From NCBI GenBank assembly GCA_024404215.1, contig JAKSQI010000116.1, positions 1 to 5,181 of the forward strand: a DNA stretch of 5,181 nt. The letters run 5' to 3'. The DNA is from Oscillospiraceae bacterium. Its GTDB lineage: Bacteria > Bacillota > Clostridia > Oscillospirales > Oscillospiraceae. This document shows, piece after piece, positions 1 through 5,181 of the stretch. Under the pieces are notes generated by a model. That model saw nothing but the letters and a program-made list of their open reading frames with translations, was not told the DNA's origin and did no database searches. Every line of letters begins with the position of its first letter. The stretch's first letter is position 1. The position numbers and the translations under genes are program-made.

Positions 1-258
1 GATAATGTTCAGCTGGAGTTTACTCAGGAGGCCCTTGAGGCCGTTGCTGACAAGGCTATCGAGATGAAAATCGGTGCCCGTGGCCTGCGCGGCGTTATGG
101 AAGGTGTTCTGCAGAAGGTAATGTTTGAGATTCCTTCCGAAGAAAAGGTGGAAAAGGTTGTTATTGACCGCGACTGCGTAGAAGGCAGCGGGGAACCTGT
201 GATTATTCGCCGGCCCAAGCCCACCATCAGCAAAGAAGTACTGAACCCGGAAGAATAA
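1..258 (+). CDS. clpX: ATP-dependent Clp protease ATP-binding subunit ClpX (C-terminal part)
   Basis: This is the 3' end of clpX. The frame is open from base 1 and gives 85 residues before a TAA at 256-258; the true start lies upstream of the window. ClpX is the AAA+ hexamer that unfolds tagged proteins and threads them into ClpP in the cytoplasm. The visible part is the small AAA+ lid domain. It has a helix resembling LEFTQEALEAVADKAIE, then the sensor-2 motif GARGLR at 73-90, whose arginine contacts nucleotide in the family, then VMFEIPS and EKVVIDRDCVEG, which match the usual ClpX C-terminus. The tail after EPVII (RRPKP...NPEE) is variable across the family. An ATG at 64 opens a shorter reading of this frame, but it is an internal methionine, because homology continues upstream to base 1. 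The Walker motifs and zinc-binding N-domain are outside the window. Identity is confident; HslU is less likely given the GARGLR-to-FEIPS pattern. Confidence 0.95.
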   Translation, partial: DNVQLEFTQEALEAVADKAIEMKIGARGLRGVMEGVLQKVMFEIPSEEKVEKVVIDRDCVEGSGEPVIIRRPKPTISKEVLNPEE

Positions 259-263
259 GAAAT

Positions 264-288
264 CAGGGCAAGGCAACACCTTGCCCTG
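264..288 (+). terminator. Perfect 10-bp hairpin between clpX and lon, possible weak intrinsic terminator
   Basis: The arms CAGGGCAAGG (264-273) and CCTTGCCCTG (279-288) are exact reverse complements around a 5-base loop, CAACA. The hairpin starts 5 bases after the clpX stop. The following 16 bases (289-304) contain 11 T, but the run is broken by C, G and A, so it is a poor U-tract. This could be a leaky terminator or attenuator that lowers lon relative to clpX, or a 3' stabilising stem for clpX mRNA. The pairing is seen directly; the function is inferred. Confidence 0.6.
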
Positions 289-306
289 TCTTCGTATTTA
301 TTTTAG

Positions 307-311
307 AAAGG
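307..311 (+). promoter_or_regulatory. Candidate ribosome binding site for lon, wide spacing
   Basis: AAAGG, within AGAAAGG at 305-311, is the only purine-rich Shine-Dalgarno-like stretch before the lon ATG at 324. It leaves 12 bases to the start codon, more than the usual 5-9, so initiation may be modest. No better in-frame start lies closer. The next in-frame ATG (363) would remove part of the conserved N-terminal lead-in. Confidence 0.45.
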
Positions 312-323
312 TAACTCACTTTC

Positions 324-2738
324 ATGATTGACATACAGTATGAAAACGGAACTCAGATAGAAATGCCCATGCTTGCTCTTCGGGGCCTGTCGGTATTTCC
401 TGACATGAGTTTAAATTTTGATGTAGAGCGTTTGATTTCCATGAACGCCCTTAATGCAGCCATGGAAGGCTCCCGGCAGATTTTCCTGCTGACCCAGAAG
501 GATATCATGGCTGAAATGCCCTCCCGTAAGGAGCTTTACAGTGTGGGCACAATCTGTCGTGTTCGACAGATGCTTCGCATTCCCAATGGGGGCGTCAAGG
601 TTGTGGTTGAGGGCATTTCTCGTGCCAGACTGCTAAGCTTTGATGTTGAAAGGGGTTATTTTTACGCCAATGTCAGCACAGTTGAGGACAGTTATTCCAA
701 TGCAAACGGTGCCAAGACAGAGGCTCTGGTTCGCAAAGCCTATGATTTATTTCACGAGTATGCCTCATTAACCGGTACCGTAGCACGGGAAACCGTCATG
801 GCGGTTTATGAGGAGAGAAATCCGGGCTATCTGGCTGACTATATCGCCCAGAATACTTCTGTGCGTGTGGAAAACAAGCAAGAGGTACTGGAGATTCTGA
901 ATCCCATTAAGAGATTGGAGCATGTCTGCCGCATGATGGCCAATGAGGTTGAGATTGCCCGTGTGGAGAAGGACATTGATAAAAAGCTGATGATTCGCAT
1001 TGGCGAGCAGCAGCGCACCAATATTCTGCGAGAGCAGATGGGTATTATACGCTCAGAGCTTGGCATGGATAATTCCGATGATGCTGACTTTGACGAGTAC
1101 CGGGAAAAAATTAAAAGCCTTGAATTAGCTGAAGAGATTGAGGTTAAGCTGCTCAAGGAGGTTGATAAGCTGGAACGCCAGCCCTTTGGCTCTGCCGAAA
1201 CCTCAGTGCTGAGGAATTATCTGGATGCCTGCCTGGAGCTGCCCTGGAAGGAAAAGGCTGACAGCAACGTAAGCGTTGAGAAGGCCAGCAAGATTCTGGA
1301 ACGTGACCATTTTGGCCTGGAGAAGGTCAAAGAACGTATTTTGGAGTATCTGGCTGTTCGTCAGTATGCACCGGATTCCAAAGGCACCATTCTTTGCCTG
1401 GCCGGCCCTCCCGGAACCGGTAAAACCTCCATTGCCATGAGCATTGCGGAGGCACTGGACCGTAAGCTGGCCCGTGTCGCATTGGGCGGTGTTCACGATG
1501 AGGCTGAAATTCGCGGACATCGGAAAACCTATGTGGGTGCCATGCCGGGCCGTATCATGACGGCTATTACCCAGTGCAAATCCTCCAATCCGGTAATGCT
1601 GCTGGATGAAATTGACAAGATGGGCCATGACTTCCGCGGTGACCCTTCTTCCGCTTTGCTGGAAGCCTTGGATCCGGAGCAAAACTGCCGATTCCGTGAT
1701 CATTTTCTTGAAATTCCTTTTGACCTCAGCGATGTTATGTTTATTACCACGGCCAACGATGTGTCCAACATTCCCCGTCCCTTAATGGACCGCATGGAGC
1801 TCATTGAGCTGTCCAGTTACACCGATTTAGAGAAGCTTGAGATTGCCAAGCGGCATTTGATTCCTAAGCAGAGGGCCAAGCACAATCTGGATGGCCGGAA
1901 GCTTCGGATTACGGATGCAGCCATTCGAGAAATCATTGCAGGTTATACCCGCGAGTCCGGCGTCCGCGGTTTAGAACGGCAAATCAGCACCATTTGCCGT
2001 AAAACCGTTACCGCCTTGGTGGGCGGTAAGGTAGGGGGCAGTGTGGTTAAACCGGCTAATCTGCCTGAGCTCCTGGGCCCCCGTCGCATCAGCGATGAGG
2101 ATAAGAAGCGCCGGGATGAGGTAGGCCTGGTTAACGGGCTTGCCTGGACCAGTGTTGGCGGTGAGCTGCTGGAGGTTGAGGTAAATACCTTCCCGGGAAG
2201 CGGCCGCATTGAGCTTACCGGTAATCTGGGAGATGTAATGAAGGAATCTGCCAGGGCTGCGGTTTCCTTTATCCGCAGCAAGGCTGAAAGCCTTGGGGTT
2301 AACCCGGATTTCTACAAGGATACGGATATTCACATTCATTTCCCTGAAGGTGCTGTTCCTAAGGACGGGCCCTCCGCCGGTATTACCATGACCGTTGCTT
2401 TAATTTCTGCTCTGACGAATACTCCAGTTCGCCATGACCTTGCCATGACCGGCGAGATTACTCTGCGAGGCCGCGTTTTGGCTATCGGCGGTCTGCGTGA
2501 GAAGACCATGGCCGCCCTGCGTAACGGCATGACTACGGTAATTATCCCTGAGGATAACCTGAAGGATCTGGAAGAAATCGACCAGTCTGTAAGGGAAAAG
2601 CTAACCTTTGTTCCTGCCAGGGAAGCAGGCGATATTCTGTCTGTTGCCATGCCTACCTTGCTGGTAAAGGAGAAAAAGGCCAAAAAGAAACGGACACCAG
2701 CTGAGCCCGGTGAAAACCGATCCGCTGTTGCCCAGTAA
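324..2738 (+). CDS. lon: ATP-dependent serine protease Lon (endopeptidase La)
   Basis: Lon is a cytoplasmic homohexameric AAA+ protease that degrades misfolded and selected regulatory proteins. The protein has 804 residues, slightly longer than the usual 770-810. Domains in order: N-terminal LON substrate-binding domain, residues about 10-200 (LRGLSVFPDM near the start); helical linker about 205-310 with REQMGIIRSELG near 236; AAA+ module with Walker A GPPGTGKT at 361-368, pore-loop region GHRKTYVGAMPG around Tyr403, Walker B LLDEID at 426-431, sensor-1 Asn478, arginine finger near Arg490 and sensor-2 Arg548 in GVRGLE; then the C-terminal protease domain. The Ser-Lys dyad is Ser684 (PKDGPSAG) and Lys727 (GGLREK), 43 residues apart as in E. 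coli Lon (679/722). This looks fully functional. Oddities are His391 where most Lons have Arg in GGVRDE, and a lysine-rich C-terminal tail. ATG 324 places the N-terminal motif where the family expects it. No CIRCE or CtsR-like operator was seen upstream. Confidence 0.98.
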   Translation: MIDIQYENGTQIEMPMLALRGLSVFPDMSLNFDVERLISMNALNAAMEGSRQIFLLTQKDIMAEMPSRKELYSVGTICRVRQMLRIPNGGVKVVVEGISRARLLSFDVERGYFYANVSTVEDSYSNANGAKTEALVRKAYDLFHEYASLTGTVARETVMAVYEERNPGYLADYIAQNTSVRVENKQEVLEILNPIKRLEHVCRMMANEVEIARVEKDIDKKLMIRIGEQQRTNILREQMGIIRSELGMDNSDDADFDEYREKIKSLELAEEIEVKLLKEVDKLERQPFGSAETSVLRNYLDACLELPWKEKADSNVSVEKASKILERDHFGLEKVKERILEYLAVRQYAPDSKGTILCLAGPPGTGKTSIAMSIAEALDRKLARVALGGVHDEAEIRGHRKTYVGAMPGRIMTAITQCKSSNPVMLLDEIDKMGHDFRGDPSSALLEALDPEQNCRFRDHFLEIPFDLSDVMFITTANDVSNIPRPLMDRMELIELSSYTDLEKLEIAKRHLIPKQRAKHNLDGRKLRITDAAIREIIAGYTRESGVRGLERQISTICRKTVTALVGGKVGGSVVKPANLPELLGPRRISDEDKKRRDEVGLVNGLAWTSVGGELLEVEVNTFPGSGRIELTGNLGDVMKESARAAVSFIRSKAESLGVNPDFYKDTDIHIHFPEGAVPKDGPSAGITMTVALISALTNTPVRHDLAMTGEITLRGRVLAIGGLREKTMAALRNGMTTVIIPEDNLKDLEEIDQSVREKLTFVPAREAGDILSVAMPTLLVKEKKAKKKRTPAEPGENRSAVAQ

Positions 2739-2744
2739 CGGGTG
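2739..2744 (+). promoter_or_regulatory. Weak ribosome binding site supporting the ysxC ATG at 2749
   Basis: CGGGTG lies in the 10-base gap after the lon stop, 4 bases before ATG 2749. It is a weak match to Shine-Dalgarno, so translation may depend on ribosomes finishing lon immediately upstream. The alternative GTG start at 2710 has no better site in front of it. Confidence 0.35.
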
Positions 2745-2748
2745 TTAT

Positions 2749-3348
2749 ATGAATTATCAAAAGGTAGATTTTAAACGGTCGGCAGTGAAACCCTCGGATT
2801 TCATTCGGGACGGACGTGTTCAAATCGTTTTTTCCGGAAAATCAAATGTTGGCAAGTCATCGGTAATCAATCGTGTTCTTAACCGTAAAAACTTTGCCCG
2901 AGTAGGGGGAACTCCGGGTAAAACCGTACATATCAATTATTTTCTGGTGGATGAAACTGCTTACTTTGTGGATCTGCCCGGTTACGGTTATGCTGCTGTA
3001 TCCAAGGCTGAGCGGGACCGCTGGGGTAAGCTGATGGAACAGTATTTTGCCGAATCCGGCTTAATTTCGGCCGGAGTTATGATTGTGGATGGGCGGCATA
3101 AGCCCACGGCAGACGATGTAACCATGGCTCAATGGTTTCAGTCTACCGGCTGTCCACTGATTGTCTGTGCCAATAAGTGCGATAAGGTAAAGAAAAGTGA
3201 GCTGGAAGGAAACCTGCAGCTGATTCGACAAACCCTGAGCCTGGATGAGAGTACAATCGTGCTTGCCTTTTCCGCTGAAAAGGGAACCGGGTGCAGCAAT
3301 TTGATATCCTGGATTGAAGGCATTGCCTCCGGAAAAAGCAATGGGTGA
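2749..3348 (+). CDS. ysxC: Ribosome biogenesis GTP-binding protein YsxC/EngB
   Basis: This is a TrmE-Era-EngA-EngB-class GTPase that helps late assembly of the large ribosomal subunit in Firmicutes and is usually essential. The protein is 199 residues, typical for the family. Visible motifs, numbered from ATG 2749: SAVKP lead-in (11-15), G1 P-loop GKSNVGKSS (30-38), G2 region TPGKT (55-59), G3 DLPGYG (75-80), G4 NKCD (142-145) and G5 SAEKGTG (175-181). G4 is the canonical NKxD form, whereas most family members I know carry TKAD. ATG 2749 is chosen because family members begin only a few residues before SAV. The frame also has a GTG at 2710, which would add 13 residues and overlap lon by 29 bases. 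The gene follows lon by 10 bases, a very common lon-ysxC pairing that suggests cotranscription. Its stop overlaps the next gene by 8 bases. Confidence 0.97.
   Translation: MNYQKVDFKRSAVKPSDFIRDGRVQIVFSGKSNVGKSSVINRVLNRKNFARVGGTPGKTVHINYFLVDETAYFVDLPGYGYAAVSKAERDRWGKLMEQYFAESGLISAGVMIVDGRHKPTADDVTMAQWFQSTGCPLIVCANKCDKVKKSELEGNLQLIRQTLSLDESTIVLAFSAEKGTGCSNLISWIEGIASGKSNG
3331..3336 (+). promoter_or_regulatory. Candidate ribosome binding site for the M50 protease gene
   Basis: GGAAAA at 3331-3336 ends 4 bases before ATG 3341, inside the end of ysxC. It is modest, but better than anything in front of the alternative TTG at 3314, so it favours the ATG start. The 8-base overlap with ysxC fits translational coupling. 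Confidence 0.35.
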
Positions 3349-4018
3349 GGTTTTTCGCAATCTAGACTATTCGGTTCTGACCAATGCCCTGTTGAATTTG
3401 ATTCCGGCCCTTATCTGCATTCCTCTTCATGAGCTCTGTCATGGTCTGGTTGCCCTTTGGTTGGGGGACGACACCGCCAAACGGGCGGGACGATTGAGCA
3501 TGAATCCCTTGAAGCACATTGATCTTATTGGGCTTATTTGCATGGCTGCCTTCCGCTTTGGCTGGGCGAAGCCCGTTCCAATTAATATGAACCGCTTTAA
3601 AAGGCCAAGACAGGGAATGGCTTTGACGGCTTTGGCAGGACCGATATCCAACCTGATTATTAGTATTGTTTTTCTAGCTATGTGGGGCTTTCTGCTTCCA
3701 TTGCTGACGAATAACGGAGCAGGGGAGTTTATCCTTGGTATTCTTCAGCGAACGGCAATTATCAGCCTTAGTCTGTGCCTGTTTAATCTGATTCCTATCT
3801 CACCCCTGGATGGGTCCAAGATTCTCTACAGCTTTTTGCCGGATAACGCCTACCGCTTTCTTATGCGTTACGAGCGCTATGGTATGCTTATCATGGCGGC
3901 ACTGCTGTTGACCGGCGTTTTGTCCGGTCCTTTGAATGGGGCAGTTTCTTATTGTTTGAATCATCTGCTGGTGATAGCAGAGTTCTTTTACAAGCTTGGT
4001 TTTCACTTACTTGCCTAG
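3341..4018 (+). CDS. Site-2 protease family (M50) membrane zinc metalloprotease, YwhC/Rv-type minimal form
   Basis: This is a polytopic membrane protein of 225 residues from ATG 3341, or 234 from an upstream TTG at 3314. It has the intramembrane metalloprotease signature: HELCH at residues 30-34 (two zinc-binding histidines and the catalytic glutamate) in a hydrophobic first helix, and NLIPISPLDG at 149-158, where Asp157 is the likely third zinc ligand. GWAKPVPIN at 74-82 and ALAGPISNLIISIVF near 97-111 are typical of the short bacterial M50 group without PDZ or CBS domains. Four to five further hydrophobic segments are apparent (about 62-70, 104-122, 131-151, 180-200 and 203-220). No PDZ domain is present, so it is not a canonical RseP/RasP. 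The substrate is unknown. In many Clostridia a similar gene sits directly before scpA, and the link to chromosome segregation is positional only. The gene ends with TAG, followed three bases later by a second in-frame TAG. Confidence 0.9.
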   Translation: MGEVFRNLDYSVLTNALLNLIPALICIPLHELCHGLVALWLGDDTAKRAGRLSMNPLKHIDLIGLICMAAFRFGWAKPVPINMNRFKRPRQGMALTALAGPISNLIISIVFLAMWGFLLPLLTNNGAGEFILGILQRTAIISLSLCLFNLIPISPLDGSKILYSFLPDNAYRFLMRYERYGMLIMAALLLTGVLSGPLNGAVSYCLNHLLVIAEFFYKLGFHLLA

Positions 4019-4023
4019 TTGTA

Positions 4024-4030
4024 GGGAGGG
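4024..4030 (+). promoter_or_regulatory. Strong ribosome binding site for scpA
   Basis: GGGAGGG lies directly before ATG 4034 with 3 bases between, or 4 bases if GGAGG (4025-4029) is taken as the core. It fixes the scpA start and sits on the second TAG of the upstream gene. Confidence 0.75.
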
Positions 4031-4033
4031 TTT

Positions 4034-4843
4034 ATGTCGGATCCTGTATTTCGCTTGAGCGGTGTCGTTCATACCCACGGCGAGCTGGAGGATTTTGAAG
4101 GACCTATGTCCTTGATTCTGCAGCTGCTGTCAAAAAACAAAATAGAGATTCGGGATATCCGCATTTCCGATTTGCTGGACCAGTACCTGGACTATCTTCA
4201 CGAGATGGAGAAGATGGATTTAGAGGTTGCCAGTGAGTTTGTTGCCATGGCTTCTCACCTGACTTATATCAAGTCTCGCATGCTGTTGACTCCGGAGGGA
4301 GAAGAAATCAGCGAGCTGGAGGAGCTGATGCAGGGTCTGGAAAGGCTGCAGAGAAAAGACGATTACAGCCGAATAAAGGCCGTGACCTCTTTTTTTGCCG
4401 ACATGTATACAAAGGGGGCCGGGTATATTGTAAAACCGCCGGAGCCTCTGCCTGCAAGAAAGGAATACCCTTATCAGCATAAGGCTGTACAGCTTCTGGA
4501 GCTGATGCAGGAAATCATGACACGGGAGGAACTGCAGGAGCAGATTTCTGCCCGACTGGCACAGCATTATCCTAAAAAAATGACCTATCCTGTTGAGACA
4601 AAGGCTAGGGAAATTCAAAACAAATTGCTGGAATATGGAAGTGTTTCACTGGCAGGACTTTTTTATGCCTGCCGGAGTCGCTCGGAAATGATTGCTGTTT
4701 TTATTTCAGTGCTGGAAATGTGCAAGTCCGGCATGCTGCTGATCAGTGGTGAAGGGGAGGATACCACCCTAAGCCGTTCCGGCAAGGAAGGTGAAGGGCT
4801 GAACATTCCCGCTGAGGGGGAGGATAACCATGGAGATACATGA
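4034..4843 (+). CDS. scpA: Segregation and condensation protein A (ScpA, kleisin)
   Basis: ScpA is the bacterial kleisin that bridges the two head domains of the SMC dimer and recruits a ScpB dimer, forming the condensin-like ring that organises and segregates the chromosome. The protein is 269 residues, in the family range. Evidence: FEGPMSLILQLLSKNKIEI from residue 21, the N-terminal kleisin motif; DQYLDYL at 49-55; EVASEF (64-69) followed by YIKSRMLL (78-85), the helical part that contacts the SMC neck; a linker rich in E and L near 92-110; and a C-terminal winged-helix region, about 190-242 (EIQNKLLEYGSVSLAGLF), that contacts the SMC cap. Two things are slightly unusual. About 20 residues precede FEGP where many ScpAs have about 10, and the C-terminal tail after residue 240 is acidic and glycine-rich (GEGEDTT, GKEGEGLN). 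The last 14 bases overlap scpB, fitting stoichiometric coupled translation. Confidence 0.96.
   Translation: MSDPVFRLSGVVHTHGELEDFEGPMSLILQLLSKNKIEIRDIRISDLLDQYLDYLHEMEKMDLEVASEFVAMASHLTYIKSRMLLTPEGEEISELEELMQGLERLQRKDDYSRIKAVTSFFADMYTKGAGYIVKPPEPLPARKEYPYQHKAVQLLELMQEIMTREELQEQISARLAQHYPKKMTYPVETKAREIQNKLLEYGSVSLAGLFYACRSRSEMIAVFISVLEMCKSGMLLISGEGEDTTLSRSGKEGEGLNIPAEGEDNHGDT
4817..4823 (+). promoter_or_regulatory. Strong ribosome binding site for scpB
   Basis: GGGGAGG sits inside the end of scpA, 6 bases before ATG 4830, which is ideal spacing. It fixes the scpB start and indicates efficient initiation within the overlap. Confidence 0.75.
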
Positions 4844-5165
4844 AATTGAAAGCAGCATGGAGGCAATTCTGTTTGCTTCCGGTGAACCGGTAGCTGCCGA
4901 ACGTCTTGCAGCTGTACTAGGTTTGGACACAGATACTGTTTTGAATGCAGCTTCCCATTTGGCTGACCGTTACAGCTTTGAACGCCGTGGGATTCGCCTG
5001 GTTCGAATGGAGCATGCCCTGCAGCTTTGCTCGGCGCCGGAATACGCTGACACAGTTCGTTTGGCTCTGGAAACTCGTAAGCCCCCTCAGCTGACCCAGA
5101 ACTCGCCGGAGGTGCTGGCTATTGTTGCTTACTTTCAGCCGGTTACCAGCACGTATATTGAATAG
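4830..5165 (+). CDS. scpB: Segregation and condensation protein B (ScpB), N-terminal part, ended by an in-frame TAG near the window edge
   Basis: ScpB forms a dimer of tandem winged-helix proteins that binds the middle of ScpA in the SMC-ScpAB complex. Only 111 residues are read before TAG 5163-5165, whereas family members run about 170-250. The first winged helix is complete: SSMEAILFASGEPVAAERLA at 8-27, then the beta-wing GIRLVRMEHALQLCSAPEY near 54-72. The second begins with PEVLAIVAYFQPVTSTYIE (93-111), where the family has LEVLAIIAYRQPVTRAYIE. In the family this is followed by Q-(I/V)-R-G-V-D. Here the frame continues stop-G-R-G-V-D to the window end, so the stop replaces a conserved position without a frame shift. 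The gene is either an intact scpB with one or two base errors near the sequence end, in which case the CDS should run off the window at 5181, or a truly interrupted gene. ScpB identity is confident; the truncation is not. Confidence 0.85.
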   Translation: MEIHEIESSMEAILFASGEPVAAERLAAVLGLDTDTVLNAASHLADRYSFERRGIRLVRMEHALQLCSAPEYADTVRLALETRKPPQLTQNSPEVLAIVAYFQPVTSTYIE

Positions 5166-5181
5166 GGGCGAGGGGTTGACC
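5163..5181 (+). other. In-frame amber codon and continuing ScpB reading frame
   Basis: TAG at 5163-5165 lies at the position of the usual Gln/Glu in ScpB. The following codons GGG CGA GGG GTT GAC encode G-R-G-V-D, and R-G-V-D matches the family exactly. The codons CAG GTG, giving the common Q-V, would differ at only two bases, 5163 and 5167. Neither of the other two frames continues the family sequence. Confidence 0.7.

Noticed and set aside
24..233. Antisense open frame opposite the clpX end
   Set aside because: It is Ser/Thr/Ile-rich, typical of complement reading, while the + strand is clearly ClpX.
281..309. Possible lon promoter: TTGCCC, 17 bases, TAGAAA
   Set aside because: The -35 matches only three of six bases and is part of the hairpin arm. 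The -10 matches four of six. Too weak to call.
259..323. Heat-shock operators (CIRCE or CtsR heptads) upstream of lon
   Set aside because: Searched by eye; neither the TTAGCACTC/GAGTGCTAA pair nor the GGTCAAA direct repeat is present.
328..333. TTGACA, an exact -35 box match at the start of lon
   Set aside because: It lies within lon codons 2-4 and no -10-like hexamer occurs at 16-18 bases downstream. A promoter here would start inside the gene.
1203..1703. Long antisense open frame of 166 codons opposite the Lon AAA+ module
   Set aside because: It lies wholly inside a strongly conserved lon region, has no recognisable domain and no Shine-Dalgarno-supported start. It is a codon-bias shadow.
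1943..2683. Several overlapping antisense open frames opposite the Lon protease domain
   Set aside because: They overlap one another in different frames, show low-complexity Ser/Arg/Pro composition and have no family resemblance.
5163..5165. Pyrrolysine or another recoded sense TAG in scpB
   Set aside because: The M50 gene ends with two in-frame TAG codons just before scpA in the same frame. If TAG were sense the two proteins would fuse. The position is also normally Gln/Glu, not a known pyrrolysine site.
5160..5181. Frameshift as the cause of the scpB stop
   Set aside because: The R-G-V-D continuation is in the original frame. The other two frames give N-R-G-E-G-L-T or I-G-A-R-G-stop, neither matching ScpB, so a single indel does not explain it.

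Overview
The window is a compact, one-strand block of housekeeping genes. It reads clpX (3' end only), lon, ysxC/engB, an M50-family membrane metalloprotease gene, scpA, and scpB (5' part). All genes are on the + strand. The gaps are 65 nt, 10 nt, an 8-nt overlap, 15 nt and a 14-nt overlap, so from lon onward this looks like one operon. There is no RNA gene, mobile element, CRISPR array or non-coding stretch longer than about 65 bases.

The organism is most likely a Clostridia-class Firmicute, probably a gut-type Oscillospirales/Ruminococcaceae relative. This is inferred from the base composition of roughly 50% GC by eye, strong Shine-Dalgarno sites before scpA and scpB, the clpX-lon-ysxC order, and the M50 protease-scpA-scpB order. 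The ScpA N-terminus, with extra residues before the FEGP motif, also fits. I cannot name a species.

Region by region: bases 1-258 are the last 85 codons of ClpX, the unfoldase of ClpXP. Bases 259-323 hold a perfect 10-bp GC-rich hairpin followed by a T-rich run, a possible partial terminator separating clpX from lon. Lon (324-2738) is a complete AAA+ serine protease with every catalytic motif intact and a basic C-terminal tail. YsxC (2749-3348) is a ribosome-assembly GTPase. The M50 protein (3341-4018) is a polytopic membrane protease with an intact zinc site. ScpA (4034-4843) and ScpB (4830 onward) are the non-SMC subunits of the SMC-ScpAB chromosome-segregation complex. The block therefore pairs proteostasis and ribosome assembly with chromosome condensation. 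That is a conserved neighbourhood rather than a new pathway.

The most notable anomaly is at the right edge. scpB meets an in-frame TAG at 5163-5165, yet the same frame continues after it with R-G-V-D, residues expected in intact ScpB. This is either a real nonsense mutation or a base-call error near the sequence end. I found no convincing undescribed system here.
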